The position numbers and the translations under genes are program-made. The notes beneath the pieces were generated by a model that worked only from the letters and a program-made list of their open reading frames with translations, ran no database searches and was not told the origin of the DNA. 64,000 bases of DNA, taken from assembly GCF_900115295.1 (NCBI RefSeq), contig NZ_FOVZ01000002.1, forward strand, positions 62,001 through 126,000. The letters are read 5' to 3'. The number at the start of each line of letters is the position of its first letter. The first letter of the stretch is position 1. Shown in pieces: positions 9,005 to 18,659 of this stretch. This DNA comes from Sphingomonas sp. OK281 (lineage in GTDB: Bacteria; Pseudomonadota; Alphaproteobacteria; Sphingomonadales; Sphingomonadaceae).

Positions 9005-10024
9005 TTAGTTTCGCCGTGCGATCGCCTGCGATAGCGCCACCACTGCTGCCTCCGCCACAACCCCGCCAGCATTCCCCGATGCCATGATCGCGCGCTCGGC
9101 GGTTCGGACGCGCTGGATCGCGGTGGCGAGCATTACCGGTGACCAGCGGCGCAAAGAGCGCGCGGTGCTGGCCTCTTCCTTGAAGAACACGCGGTGGCGT
9201 TTCATCACCGCGTCGACCGCTTCGCCGCGGTCGATTTCGCCGCGCATGTCGGCGAGCGCGATCAGGCGGCGGACGAGTTGGCGGAGCCATGGGATCGGCG
9301 ACGTGCCGGCTTCCTCGAGCACCGCAAGTTCGGCGCCGAGATCGTCGACCCGGCCCTCGATCACGGCGTCGATCGCGCGGCTCATCTCTGCGTCGCCGAG
9401 GTCTGCACCTACCGCGTCGAGTGCGTGGTGATCGAGGTCTGCTGGGCGATCGGGCGCGGCATCGAGGTATAGCGCGAGCTTCTCGATCTCTCTCGAAATG
9501 ACGGCGCGGTCGCCGCCAGTGGTATCGACGAGGCGGCGGGCGACGCCGGGGGCGGGGCGGAGGCCGTTCTCGTTGGCGATCGTCGTCGCGAGGCGTTCGG
9601 CGTCCTGCGCGGTTGGGGCGTAGCAGGCGAACGCCATCGCGCGCGGCGAGTCGATCGCGAGCTTGACGATCTTGGCGGTCGATTTGACCGTTGGCGCGAT
9701 CGCCACGACCGGATTGCCGACACGTTCGGCCGCGAGGAGGTTGGTGAACGCTTCGAGACTTTCCTCACCGGCCGACGCGACGCGGACGAACCTTGCGCCT
9801 GCAAACAGCGATAGCGACGCGGCTTCATCGGTCAGTCGGCCGGGGTCGCTCTTGAGCGTCGAGCCGTCGAGATCGACGCGTTCGGCATCCGCGCCCATCG
9901 CCTTGGCGAGGAGGCGGGCGAGGTCGCTTGCGCCGGCCTCGTCGGGGCCGTGGAGCAGGTACAGGCGGATGTCGCCGCCCGGCTTGGCCAGCGCACCGCG
10001 GATCTGGCCGGCGCTGGCCTTCAC
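9005..10024 (-). CDS. holA: DNA polymerase III delta subunit
   Basis: Clamp-loader subunit that opens the beta clamp. 339 residues. The N-terminal AAA-like fold carries LYLLHGPDEAGASDLARLL, a variant of the degenerate P-loop of HolA. The C-terminal collar segment PIPWLRQLVRRLIALADMR is also recognisable. It starts at GTG overlapping the lptE stop (GTGA), as the last gene of the DUF3576-leuS-lptE-holA operon. Confidence 0.93.
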   Translation of the reverse strand: MKASAGQIRGALAKPGGDIRLYLLHGPDEAGASDLARLLAKAMGADAERVDLDGSTLKSDPGRLTDEAASLSLFAGARFVRVASAGEESLEAFTNLLAAERVGNPVVAIAPTVKSTAKIVKLAIDSPRAMAFACYAPTAQDAERLATTIANENGLRPAPGVARRLVDTTGGDRAVISREIEKLALYLDAAPDRPADLDHHALDAVGADLGDAEMSRAIDAVIEGRVDDLGAELAVLEEAGTSPIPWLRQLVRRLIALADMRGEIDRGEAVDAVMKRHRVFFKEEASTARSLRRWSPVMLATAIQRVRTAERAIMASGNAGGVVAEAAVVALSQAIARRN

Positions 10025-10551
10025 TTTGCGGGTGTAGTGGCCTGCGCCGCTGCGACCGCCGGCGTGTTGCGCGCATACAGTGCAACGCGCGCGACGATCT
10101 GGTCGGCGACGATCTGCGACAGGCGTTCGAGCGCGGTGTTCTCCGCCGCGATCGTCGCATATTCCGAGCGGACGACGTCGATACCGGCGTCGGAGCCCGC
10201 GGTCGCGTCGAGCAGCACCGAATTGTCGCCGATCCGCACGAGCTGATAGCGTGCGCGCAACGTGCGGCGTTCGCGCGAGACACTGTCGTCGGTGCGCACG
10301 CCGAGGCCGCTGATCGCGTCGTCGAGGCGGATGTCGATCCGGTAGAGCGCCGGTGCGCCGTTCGACGGCAGGCGATCGCGCAGCGCGGTTGCCATCAGCC
10401 AGCCGTTCTTACCCGCGATCGGTGCGATCTCGACCTGGCCGAGCGCACCCGCGACTGGGCCACTGCTGCCGCCTGCGTAGAGCGGATGCAGGCCGCAGCC
10501 GGACAGCGCGGGGGCGAGCGCCAGCGCGCCGAGGATCGCTAGGCGCTTCAT
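10021..10551 (-). CDS. lptE: LPS-assembly lipoprotein LptE
   Basis: Outer-membrane lipoprotein that plugs LptD during lipopolysaccharide export. 176 residues. The signal peptide ends in the lipobox LSGC ([20 protein letters not shown]), followed by LHPLYAGG, which is typical of LptE after leuS in Alphaproteobacteria. The start overlaps the leuS stop by 4 bp. Confidence 0.9.
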   Translation of the reverse strand: MKRLAILGALALAPALSGCGLHPLYAGGSSGPVAGALGQVEIAPIAGKNGWLMATALRDRLPSNGAPALYRIDIRLDDAISGLGVRTDDSVSRERRTLRARYQLVRIGDNSVLLDATAGSDAGIDVVRSEYATIAAENTALERLSQIVADQIVARVALYARNTPAVAAAQATTPAK

Positions 10552-13223
10552 GCGACGATGTTCACGAGACGGTCGGGCACGACGATCACTTTCCGGGGCG
10601 GCTTGCCCTCGAGCAGGCGGACGATCTTCTCGGAGGCGAGCGCGGCGGCTTCGACCTCGTCCTTGGCTGCGCCCTTGGGGAAGACGAGCGTGTCGCGCAG
10701 CTTGCCGTTGACCTGCACTGCGATCGTGACCTCGTCGTCGACCAGCATTGCCGGATCGACGATCGGCCAAGCGGCGTCGGCGATCAGGCCGTCATTGCCA
10801 GCGGTCGCCCAGGCTTCCTCGGCGACGTGCGGGACCATCGGGCTGACGAGCAGCAGCAACGTGCGGATCGCCTGTTCGCGGTCTGCGGAGGGCGCGGCCT
10901 TCTCGATCGCGCTGCACAGCGAGTACAGCCGCGCGACCGCCTTGTTGAACTGCAAGGCGTTGATATCGCTCTCGATACCGACGGTCGTCCGGTGGCAGAG
11001 TTTGCGTAAGGCGATATCGTCGCCCTCGGCCTTGGCTGCGTCATCGGACTCGATCAGGCGCCAGAGACGCTGGACGAACCGCCACGCGCCTTCGATGCCG
11101 GATTCGCTCCACGGGAGATCGCGCTCGGGGGGCGAATCGGAGAGCACGAACCAGCGCACCGCGTCGGCGCCATACTGGTCGACGATCGGCTCGGGATCGA
11201 CGGTGTTCTTCTTCGACTTCGACATTTTCGTCACGCGACCGACCGTCACGGGGCCGCCGGTCGCGATCTCGATATACCCTGCATCGGTCTTGCGGACCTC
11301 GTCGGGAGACAGCCACTTAGTCTTAACCGGCGCGTCGCTCGAATCGTCGTCGTCGGCCTCCGGCTGCGCGTCGCCGGCGTCGCCTCGGCTATACGTCTCG
11401 TGCGTGACCATGCCTTGCGTGAACAGCCCGGCGAACGGCTCGGCGATGTCGAGCATGCCGATATGCTTCAGCGCGCGCGTCCAGAACCGTGCGTAGAGCA
11501 GGTGCAGGATCGCGTGCTCGACGCCGCCGATATACTGGTTGACCGGCAGCCACTTCTCCGCGCCCGTCCGGTCGAACGGCTTGGCGTCCGGCTGGCTGGC
11601 GAAGCGGATGAAATACCACGACGAATCGACGAACGTGTCGAGCGTATCGGTCTCGCGTCGGGCATTGCCGCCACAGGACGGGCAGGCGACGTGCTTCCAG
11701 GTCGGATGGCGATCGAGCGGGTTGCCGGGGATGTCGAAGCTGACGTCCTCGGGCAGCACGATCGGCAGCTGGTCCTTGGGCACGGGCACCGCGCCGCACG
11801 CGTCGCAGTGGATGATCGGGATCGGCGTGCCCCAGTAACGCTGGCGGCTGACGCCCCAGTCGCGCAGGCGGAACACGGTCGCGCCCTTGCCCCAGCCTTC
11901 GCCCTCGGCGCGCTCGATCACGACGCGCTTGGCGTCCTCGATGTCCATGCCGTCGAGAAAGTGCGAGTTCACGATCGTGCCGGCGCCGGTCCAGGCGGTG
12001 TCGCCGACGAACACGGGGGCCTCGTCATCGCCTTCGCTGACGACACGCTTGACGGGCAGATCGTATTTGCGCGCGAAATCGAGATCTCGCTGGTCGTGCG
12101 CGGGGACGCCGAACACCGCGCCGGTGCCGTATTCCATCAGCACGAAGTTCGCGATGTAGACGGGGAGTTCCCACGTCTTGTCGAGCGGATGTACCGCGCG
12201 GATGCCGGTGTCGAAGCCGAGCTTTTCCTGCGTGTCGAGTTCGGCCGCGGTGGTGCCGCCACGCTTGCAGAGTTCGATGAAGGCCGCAGCGTCGGGGTTC
12301 GTCTCGGCGATGGCGCGTGCGATCGGGTGATCGGCTGCGACCGCGACGAAGCTGGAGCCGAACATCGTGTCGGGACGCGTGGTGAAGACCTCGACCGACT
12401 CTATTCCCTTCCCGCTTGCGGGAGGGGTTAGGGGAGGGGAGGCATCCTCAATCGATCCGGCAGTATTCGTGTCAGGCCCTCCCCCGACCCCTCCCGCGAG
12501 CGGGAGGGGAGCAGTGAGGTCGAACTTGAACTGCAATCCCTGGCTGCGGCCGATCCAGTTTTCCTGCATCAGCTTGACCTTGTCGGGCCAATGCTCGAGC
12601 GCACCCAACCCGTCGACCAGCTCGTCGGCAAAATCGGTGATCTTCAGGAACCACTGCGAGAGTTTCCGCCGCTCGACCAGCGCGCCCGAGCGCCAGCCGC
12701 GACCGTCGATCACCTGCTCGTTGGCGAGCACGGTCATGTCGACCGGATCCCAGTTCACCGCGGATTCCTTGCGATACACGAGCCCCGCCGCGAACAAATC
12801 GAGGAACAGCGCCTGCTCATGGCCGTAATATTCGGGCTCGCAGGTCGCCAGCTCGCGCGTCCAGTCGAGCGCGAAGCCGAGGCGCTTCAGTTGCGCTTTC
12901 ATCGTCGCGATGTTGGCGCGCGTCCAGTTGCCCGGATGCACGCCCTTTTCCATCGCCGCGTTTTCCGCGGGCATGCCGAACGCGTCCCAGCCCATCGGAT
13001 GGAGCACTTCCATGCCCTTCATCCGACGGAACCGCGCGAGCACGTCGCCCATCGTGTAGTTCCGGACATGCCCCATGTGGATGCGCCCCGACGGATAGGG
13101 GAACATCTCGAGCACGTACGAACGCGGCTTGGTCGACAGGTCGTCCGCGGCGAACGTCTTGCGCTCGTCCCAGATCTTCTGCCACGCCGCGTCCGCCTTC
13201 AACGCATTGAAACGCGACGCCAT
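10548..13223 (-). CDS. leuS: Leucyl-tRNA synthetase with an in-frame palindromic insert
   Basis: Charges tRNA-Leu. 891 residues, longer than the roughly 860 of E. coli. The HIGH motif HMGH is at 49-52 and MSKSKK near 665. The CP1 editing domain has the TTRPDT threonine-rich motif. Just before that motif, residues about 238-272 ([10 protein letters not shown] ... [11 protein letters not shown]) have no counterpart in the family and are encoded by a palindromic repeat at 12406-12509. GAGGAC lies before the ATG. The stop overlaps lptE, and DUF3576 is 11 bp upstream. Confidence 0.96.
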   Translation of the reverse strand: MASRFNALKADAAWQKIWDERKTFAADDLSTKPRSYVLEMFPYPSGRIHMGHVRNYTMGDVLARFRRMKGMEVLHPMGWDAFGMPAENAAMEKGVHPGNWTRANIATMKAQLKRLGFALDWTRELATCEPEYYGHEQALFLDLFAAGLVYRKESAVNWDPVDMTVLANEQVIDGRGWRSGALVERRKLSQWFLKITDFADELVDGLGALEHWPDKVKLMQENWIGRSQGLQFKFDLTAPLPLAGGVGGGPDTNTAGSIEDASPPLTPPASGKGIESVEVFTTRPDTMFGSSFVAVAADHPIARAIAETNPDAAAFIELCKRGGTTAAELDTQEKLGFDTGIRAVHPLDKTWELPVYIANFVLMEYGTGAVFGVPAHDQRDLDFARKYDLPVKRVVSEGDDEAPVFVGDTAWTGAGTIVNSHFLDGMDIEDAKRVVIERAEGEGWGKGATVFRLRDWGVSRQRYWGTPIPIIHCDACGAVPVPKDQLPIVLPEDVSFDIPGNPLDRHPTWKHVACPSCGGNARRETDTLDTFVDSSWYFIRFASQPDAKPFDRTGAEKWLPVNQYIGGVEHAILHLLYARFWTRALKHIGMLDIAEPFAGLFTQGMVTHETYSRGDAGDAQPEADDDDSSDAPVKTKWLSPDEVRKTDAGYIEIATGGPVTVGRVTKMSKSKKNTVDPEPIVDQYGADAVRWFVLSDSPPERDLPWSESGIEGAWRFVQRLWRLIESDDAAKAEGDDIALRKLCHRTTVGIESDINALQFNKAVARLYSLCSAIEKAAPSADREQAIRTLLLLVSPMVPHVAEEAWATAGNDGLIADAAWPIVDPAMLVDDEVTIAVQVNGKLRDTLVFPKGAAKDEVEAAALASEKIVRLLEGKPPRKVIVVPDRLVNIVA
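12406..12509. repeat. Palindromic element inside leuS coding sequence
   Basis: Two inverted copies of a 33-bp GC-rich unit at 12406-12438 and 12477-12509 (about 29 of 33 positions pair). They are separated by a 38-bp AT-richer spacer. Each copy also contains its own small hairpin (CCCGCTTGCGGG type). The reading frame of leuS runs through without a stop. Confidence 0.88.
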
Positions 13224-13234
13224 TATATCAGTCC

Positions 13235-13666
13235 TCAGCCCGCGATCGAGGCGCGGCGCAGGTCGCGGGCCTTGGTCAGGATGATGTCCTCGAGCTTCTG
13301 CGTGGTCGCGGCCTGGACCGGCGACGAGACCCACTGGCCGTTGCGGTTGACTTCGCGGAGGGCGGCGACGCGCAGCGCATCGGCGCGCAGATCCTGGTCG
13401 AGGATCGAGACGGTGACCTTCATGCGCTCGGTCGGGGTCTGCGGATTGATGTACCAGTCGGTGACGATCACGCCGCCGTTGGAGTCGGTCTGGAGCAGCG
13501 GCATGAAGCCGAGCGTGTCGAGGCTCGCGCGCCACAGGTAGCTGTTCACGCCGATCGTCGTGATCTTCGATGCGGCAAGATCCGCCTTGGGACGCGCCGA
13601 TCCGCCGCCGCAAGCGACGAGAGGCAGGGCAAACAGCACGACTGCGATACGCGAGCGGCGGAACAT
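13235..13666 (-). CDS. DUF3576 lipoprotein
   Basis: About 143 residues. A signal peptide with lipobox ([12 protein letters not shown]) is followed by a DUF3576 domain with [15 protein letters not shown] and [13 protein letters not shown]. This family regularly precedes leuS-lptE in Alphaproteobacteria and its role is unknown; the lipobox places it in the envelope. Three close ATG codons are possible. I chose the one nine bases after AGG. It leads the leuS-lptE-holA operon. Confidence 0.88.
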   Translation of the reverse strand: MFRRSRIAVVLFALPLVACGGGSARPKADLAASKITTIGVNSYLWRASLDTLGFMPLLQTDSNGGVIVTDWYINPQTPTERMKVTVSILDQDLRADALRVAALREVNRNGQWVSSPVQAATTQKLEDIILTKARDLRRASIAG

Positions 13667-13957
13667 GGGCATCATCCTGGCAAGTAAATCAGCCCTTGCT
13701 CTACAGGCGAGCCCGCGTGCCCGCAAGCAGACGCCGGCGTGTGCGACGAGCGTATCCGCGGGGGGCTGCCCCGACTGCGAGAGCAACCGATTCGGTAGCG
13801 CTATCGCGGCGATCTGTGTGCTGATTGCAACACTGTCCGACAATTCGGCGACGAAGGGTGGGAATGGGCGGTTCTGCAGCCTTTGCTGTGGATCAATTCA
13901 TGTTAGATGCTGTTTAACAGGGTCCGATTACGGGATTCGAAGGACAGATTCGTTGTG

Positions 13958-14665
13958 ATGACGCGTGGGGGAATAGTTGGGGTGGTTGCCGGGACGCTTG
14001 TCGCCACCGCCGCAATCGTCGCGCCTGCCTTCGGCGCCAGCGAACAGCCCGCTCGTATTGCCAAGCATAACGTCGCTGCGGTCCGCGGTATCGGATCGTT
14101 TACCCCCGCCGCCGCCGACCCCCGCCTTGCCGCGATGTTCGCGCGCGGTGGCTTCGACGCCGGCAGCTTCCGCTTCACGCCGGCCGAAACGCGCCAGGAC
14201 AACCGCGCGGTGACCGTCGCGGTCCGTGCGCAGACCAACCGCGGTGTCGCCAACACGGCCAGCCTTGCTTCGACTACGCCGACCGTCGGCATTGCGCCGA
14301 TCGCGTATAACCTCGGCATGTCGGTCGGCTGGAAGCGGTTCGCAATCTCGGGCGACGTGAACAAGCTGGATCTCGGCGCAATGCCGGGTGGGCGTGAGGC
14401 GGCTGACCTTGCGGTGAGCTATAGCGCCAAGCGTTTCAGCGGGACGGTGAAGGCTGCGGCGGATCGTCCGCTTTCGAGCGCACCACGCCTCGTCGAGGAA
14501 GCACCGAGCTATTCGGTCGATCTTGGCGGGTCCTACGCTCTGACGCGCAGCCTCGCGGTGACGGCTGGCGTGCGGTATCGGTCGGATCGCGAGCGCTTCG
14601 TGAAGGTCGATGACGACCGTCGTGACAGCCAGGCCGTGTATCTGGGCACCGCCTTCCGCTTCTAG
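13958..14665 (+). CDS. Secreted, probable outer-membrane beta-barrel protein
   Basis: About 235 residues. The signal peptide (GGIVGVVAGTLVATAAIVAPAFGA) is followed by alternating hydrophobic strands, and the protein ends YLGTAFRF with a terminal phenylalanine as in outer-membrane barrels. I do not recognise a named family; similar proteins occur in sphingomonads. AAGGAC lies 12 bases before the ATG; a GTG three bases earlier is equally placed. No operon partners. Confidence 0.75.
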   Translation: MTRGGIVGVVAGTLVATAAIVAPAFGASEQPARIAKHNVAAVRGIGSFTPAAADPRLAAMFARGGFDAGSFRFTPAETRQDNRAVTVAVRAQTNRGVANTASLASTTPTVGIAPIAYNLGMSVGWKRFAISGDVNKLDLGAMPGGREAADLAVSYSAKRFSGTVKAAADRPLSSAPRLVEEAPSYSVDLGGSYALTRSLAVTAGVRYRSDRERFVKVDDDRRDSQAVYLGTAFRF

Positions 14666-14669
14666 ACGT

Positions 14670-14692
14670 CCAGCAAAGTGGTACTTTGCTGG
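14670..14692 (+). terminator. Hairpin after the barrel protein gene
   Basis: Perfect 10-bp stem CCAGCAAAGT with a 3-base loop, starting 4 bases after the stop and followed by GAGTTTC. The T-run is weak. Confidence 0.6.
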
Positions 14693-14769
14693 AGTTTCGG
14701 AACGGTCGGGTGACCTTACCGCACCGTTTTTCCTTCAGGGACAGAGTGCGGTGCTGCCTTATCTTCGCC

Positions 14770-14851
14770 GTCACCTCAGCGAAAGCTGGGGTATTCCTCG
14801 ATGCGGGTGACGCGGGGCCTAGTGTGAGACCCCAGCTTTCGCTGGGATGAC
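14770..14851. repeat. Palindromic repeat (GTCACCTCAGCGAAAGCTGG family)
   Basis: Arms 14770-14792 and 14829-14851 pair with few mismatches around a 36-bp spacer. It lies between convergent genes. Confidence 0.75.
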
Positions 14852-14934
14852 GCGGGTAGGGTAAGTGACGAGGTGTTCGTTCTCGCTGAGCCGACAACGT
14901 CACGTTTCATCTGAGAGGGAATGGCTCTCAGCAG

Positions 14935-15453
14935 CTAGCGGATCCAGGCATCGATCGCGGCCCAGCCGTGGAAGCCGAACCGTCGGATTTGCCGCCAGCG
15001 CGACTCCGTCATTCCACCCAGCGCAATCACCGGTATTCCAAGCCCTCGCCCGATTTGCATGGCCCGCGCTGGACCGATTCCCGCCGCGCCGTCGTGCGAC
15101 CGGGTAGGATAAACCGGCGACACGAACATGGCATCAGCCTCGGCGCGCTTGCCAGCCAAGGCCTCGCCTCTCGAATGTGCTGGCCAGGTTCTGATCCCAT
15201 GTGTCTGTGCCCGACCATGCACGCCGTCGGCCGCGATCACAAACTTTCCCGCAACCACGACGACTAACCCCCGCGAACGTGCGATGCGCTTGACCCGCCG
15301 CAGCAACGCCCGCCGTTCTCGCTCGGGCGTGGCGTAATGGCGAAACACCACGCCGGATCCCAGCGGTAATCGCATCAACGCACGCCACAAGGCGTCGCCC
15401 ATCCGCTCGTCCGTCATCAGCCAGCGCACGGGAATGGGGTTACGACGAGCCAC
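14935..15453 (-). CDS. Thiamine phosphate synthase-like protein
   Basis: About 172 residues with a short TIM-barrel-like layout of the ThiE/TenI superfamily: RWLMTDERMGD near the N terminus, FVSPVYPTRSHDGAAGIG (compare GPIFPTxTK in ThiE) and VIALGGMTESRW. It is shorter than ThiE (about 210 residues) and lacks part of the pyrimidine-binding region. It may be a paralogue rather than the biosynthetic enzyme. I chose GTG at 15453 so it does not collide with divergent yggS. ATG at 15477 or 15417 is possible. Confidence 0.75.
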   Translation of the reverse strand: MARRNPIPVRWLMTDERMGDALWRALMRLPLGSGVVFRHYATPERERRALLRRVKRIARSRGLVVVVAGKFVIAADGVHGRAQTHGIRTWPAHSRGEALAGKRAEADAMFVSPVYPTRSHDGAAGIGPARAMQIGRGLGIPVIALGGMTESRWRQIRRFGFHGWAAIDAWIR

Positions 15454-15475
15454 GCCGCTGCTTATAGCGCGCCGC

Positions 15476-16150
15476 ATGATTGTTGACGACACCACCCAAT
15501 TGCAGGCCATCCGCACTCGGATCGCCAAGGCCGCCGAACTCGCCGATCGCCGTGCGGACGACGTGACGCTGATCGCGGTCTCGAAGACGCATCCGGTCGA
15601 GGCGATCGAACCGCTGCTCGTCGAAGGCCAGCGCGTGTTCGGCGAGAACCGTGTGCAGGAAGCGTCGGAAAAATGGCCGGCGTTGCGCGAGAAATATCCC
15701 GACGTCGAACTGCACCTGATCGGCCAGCTCCAGTCGAACAAGGCAGCCGAGGCGGTGGCGTTGTTCGACTGCATCCATGCGGTCGATCGCCCGTCGCTGG
15801 TCACCGCGCTGGGGAAGGCGATGGAGGCGAGCGATCGTCGGCCGGATTGTTTCCTCCAGGTGAATATCGGCGACGAACCGCAAAAGGGCGGCTGCGCGAT
15901 CGCGGACCTGCCCGCGCTGGTGGAGCAGGCACGCGCCGCCGGCCTGCCGATCGCCGGACTGATGTGCCTGCCGCCAGCGGATATCGAGCCGGCGCCGTAT
16001 TTCGCGCTGCTGGCAAAGCTCGCGCGCGATCACGGGCTGACGGGGCTGAGCATGGGCATGTCCGACGATTTCGAGACCGCGGTGACGATCGGCGCGACTC
16101 ACGTCCGGATCGGCAGCGCGTTGTTCGGCGCGCGGGGGAAGGGCGCATGA
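15476..16150 (+). CDS. yggS: Pyridoxal phosphate homeostasis protein YggS/PipY
   Basis: PLP-binding protein of the alanine-racemase-like TIM barrel fold that buffers vitamin B6. 224 residues. The PLP lysine lies in LIAVSKTHP near residue 38; GENRVQE, LHLIGQLQSNK and the phosphate-binding end MSDDFETAVTIGATHVRIGSALFG all match. It overlaps the HAD hydrolase start by 4 bp. Confidence 0.95.
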   Translation: MIVDDTTQLQAIRTRIAKAAELADRRADDVTLIAVSKTHPVEAIEPLLVEGQRVFGENRVQEASEKWPALREKYPDVELHLIGQLQSNKAAEAVALFDCIHAVDRPSLVTALGKAMEASDRRPDCFLQVNIGDEPQKGGCAIADLPALVEQARAAGLPIAGLMCLPPADIEPAPYFALLAKLARDHGLTGLSMGMSDDFETAVTIGATHVRIGSALFGARGKGA

Positions 16151-16821
16151 GCATTCCAGTTCGGTTCGACGCGCTGCTGTTCGATTTCGACGGCGTGCTG
16201 ATCGACAGCGAAGCCGTCGGCAACCGGCACATCGCGGAATGGCTCACCGCGGCCGGTCACCCGACCACCGCCGACGAGTCGATGGCGAACTTCATGGGGC
16301 TCGCCGGGCCGCAGTTCATCGATGCGGTCGAGCGCTGGATCGACCGGCCGCTGCCCGAGGACTTCTACGCCGCGCGCAAAGCCGAGGACGAGCGCGTGAT
16401 GGCGGCCGGTGTCGACGCGATCGAGGGCGCAGTGGCGTTCGTCCGCTCGCTCCCTGCCGACCTGCCCAAGGCAATCGTCTCGTCTAGCCCGGTCTCATGG
16501 ATCGCGCGGCACCTGGAGCATATCGGCCTCCGCGATGCATTCGGTGACCATCTCTACAGCGGGCGCGAACACGTGACGAACGGCAAGCCCGCGCCCGACC
16601 TGTACCTGTTCGGTGCGCGGCAACTGGGCGTCGACATCGCGTGCACGGCGATCCTCGAAGACTCGCCAGTGGGCGCGACCGGCGCGGTAGCGTCGCGGGG
16701 CTATGTCATTGGCCTGTCGGCGGGCTCGCATTGCAACGCCGAGCACGGCGCACGGCTGAAGGCGATCGGCGTCGCTGCGCTCGCGGATAATTTCGAGGAC
16801 GTCGCACGACTGTTAGGTTGA
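16147..16821 (+). CDS. HAD-superfamily hydrolase, subfamily IA
   Basis: Phosphatase or phosphoglucomutase-like HAD enzyme, 224 residues. Motif I is LLFDFDGVLIDSE near residue 10, motif II AIVSSS near 110, motif III lysine in NGKPAPDLY, motif IV ILEDSPVGATGA. Substrate not predictable. The start overlaps the yggS stop (ATGA). Confidence 0.9.
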   Translation: MSIPVRFDALLFDFDGVLIDSEAVGNRHIAEWLTAAGHPTTADESMANFMGLAGPQFIDAVERWIDRPLPEDFYAARKAEDERVMAAGVDAIEGAVAFVRSLPADLPKAIVSSSPVSWIARHLEHIGLRDAFGDHLYSGREHVTNGKPAPDLYLFGARQLGVDIACTAILEDSPVGATGAVASRGYVIGLSAGSHCNAEHGARLKAIGVAALADNFEDVARLLG

Positions 16822-16942
16822 GCGCGCCTTTCCGAACACGCTGGCGCGTATTCGGTATTCAACCACCAGATCCTTGCGACCGTGAGGATCGAACGGTCGA
16901 GATAGGCGCGGACCGCGGCGCATCGGACACCGTCCGCGTCGT

Positions 16943-17551
16943 TCAGAATTTCGGCCCCGATACGGCTTTCCGGACCTTCTTAGGCGCGTCCGTCAGCAGC
17001 TTGGTCACGATCGGGTTGCGGCCGTCCTGCTTGGCGTAGTCGCGCGCCGACATGCCGGCCATGATATCCGCCTGATCGGGATCCGCGTTCTCGGTCAGCA
17101 GCGCGCGGATCATGCCGACGTCGCGGCGCTGTACCGCGCGGATCAATGGGGTCTCGCCCGCGGAATTGGCCAGGTTCGGGTTGGCGCCCGCGGCGGTCAG
17201 GATCGGGATCATCCCGGTCTGGCCGAGCGTCACCGCGAGCAGCAGCGGCGTGTTGCCCTTGCCGTCGCGCAGGTTCGCATCCGCACCCTTCTGCAGCAGG
17301 AACCGCAGATACACCTCGTCGCCGCGCTTGATGACGATGTGGAGCGCGCCCTCGCCGCTGGTCACGTCGCGCGTGTTGATGATGTTGCTGCCCGGCTTGC
17401 CGAGCATCTCCAGCACGTCGTTGTTCTTCGCATCGCGCACCGCGGACAGGAACTTGTACCCTTCCGACTGGCCTTGCGCGAACGCGGGCGCCGCGACGCA
17501 GGCGAGCGCAGGCGTCAGGAGGGTAGCGGCGAGCATCAGGCGGATACGCAT
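16943..17551 (-). CDS. Secreted ankyrin-repeat protein
   Basis: 202 residues. The signal peptide ends APAFAQ, so it is probably periplasmic. It is followed by about four ankyrin repeats (GALHIVIKRGDEVYLRFLL, GNTPLLLAVTLGQTGMIPIL, GETPLIRAVQRRDVGMIRALL, SARDYAKQDGRNPIVTKLL). GGAAG lies before the ATG. Ankyrin repeats bind proteins; the partner is unknown. Confidence 0.88.
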   Translation of the reverse strand: MRIRLMLAATLLTPALACVAAPAFAQGQSEGYKFLSAVRDAKNNDVLEMLGKPGSNIINTRDVTSGEGALHIVIKRGDEVYLRFLLQKGADANLRDGKGNTPLLLAVTLGQTGMIPILTAAGANPNLANSAGETPLIRAVQRRDVGMIRALLTENADPDQADIMAGMSARDYAKQDGRNPIVTKLLTDAPKKVRKAVSGPKF

Positions 17552-17630
17552 CGAGAGACTTCCTTGGTTCGTCCTGGATATCGGGTGACGCTTGCGCCGC
17601 AGTAGCGAACAGATCAAGGCTAGCGGCATC

Positions 17631-18224
17631 ATGACCTTCCGTTTCCTCCTCTGCGCGCTCGCGTTGCCTGCCTTGGCGCTAACCGCATGCAACTCGTCCC
17701 AGCCCCCCGCCAAACCGCCACTCGAAGGCGCGCGGATCGGTGGCGCCTTCACGTTGACGGACCAGAACGGGCATACTGTCACCGAACAGGCGTTCGCGGG
17801 CAAATACCGGATCATGTATTTCGGCTATACCTTCTGTCCCGATGTGTGTCCGACGGATGTCCAGGCGATCGGCGCGGCGGTGAAAAAGCTCGAGACGAGC
17901 GACCCTGCGCTCGCTGCCAAGATCGTGCCGGTGTTCGTGACGGTCGATCCGGCGCGCGATACCCCTGCGGTGCTCAAGCAGTTCGTCTCGGCCTTCCACC
18001 CCCGCATGGTCGGCCTCACCGGCACCGACGCGCAGATCGCGCAGATCAAGACCGAATATGCGGTGTATTCGAGCAAGGGCGACGCGTCGCCCGGCGGCGG
18101 CTACCTCGTAAACCACTCGCGCCAGGCCTATCTGATGGACCCGGACGGCAAGCCCCTCGCTTTGCTGCCGCAGGAACAAGGGCCCGACGCAGTGGTGACG
18201 GAAATCAAGCGCTGGGCCCGGTGA
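17631..18224 (+). CDS. SCO1/SenC family copper chaperone lipoprotein
   Basis: Periplasmic, membrane-anchored protein that helps deliver copper to cytochrome oxidase. About 197 residues. Lipobox LTAC follows a hydrophobic signal. The thioredoxin-like domain keeps the copper ligands, FCPDVCP (CxxxC) and the distal histidine in YLVNHSR. ATG at 17631 is chosen for a normal signal peptide. It overlaps the next gene (GTGA). No oxidase genes are in the window. Confidence 0.93.
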   Translation: MTFRFLLCALALPALALTACNSSQPPAKPPLEGARIGGAFTLTDQNGHTVTEQAFAGKYRIMYFGYTFCPDVCPTDVQAIGAAVKKLETSDPALAAKIVPVFVTVDPARDTPAVLKQFVSAFHPRMVGLTGTDAQIAQIKTEYAVYSSKGDASPGGGYLVNHSRQAYLMDPDGKPLALLPQEQGPDAVVTEIKRWAR

Positions 18225-18655
18225 GCGCGCGCTTCTGGGAAGATACGCCGATCGACCAGCTCGATCGCGGCCAGTGGGAAGCCTTGTGCGACGGCTGCGG
18301 CAAATGCTGCATCCACAAGCTCGAGGACGAGGATACGGGCGAGCTCGTCGCGACCAACGTCTCGTGCCGCCTGCTCGACCGGCGCAGCGGGCAATGCTCG
18401 GATTACCGCCACCGTCACGCCTATGTCCCCGAATGCGTGCGGCTGACGACCGGCAACGTCCGCGGGATCGACTGGCTGCCCTCGACCTGCGCCTACCGAC
18501 TGCGTGCGGCTGGCGAGCAATTGCCCGAATGGCATTATCTCGTCTGCGGCGACCGCGAGGCCGTCCACCGCGCCAAGCAATCGGTGCGCGGCTGGACGAT
18601 CAGCGAGGACGAGGCGGGCGAGCTCGAATATCACGTCATCGACCGGGAACTGTGA
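18221..18655 (+). CDS. YcgN family cysteine-cluster protein
   Basis: 144 residues. Cysteine-rich N terminus (CDGCGKCCIHKLED) with further cysteines at SCRLLD, GQCSDY and ECVRL, the layout of the UPF0260/YcgN family, thought to hold a metal or cluster. Function unknown. GTG start overlaps the SCO1 stop by 4 bp and the next gene begins 4 bases after its stop, so these three form one operon. Confidence 0.88.
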   Translation: MSARFWEDTPIDQLDRGQWEALCDGCGKCCIHKLEDEDTGELVATNVSCRLLDRRSGQCSDYRHRHAYVPECVRLTTGNVRGIDWLPSTCAYRLRAAGEQLPEWHYLVCGDREAVHRAKQSVRGWTISEDEAGELEYHVIDREL

Positions 18656-18659
18656 ACCG

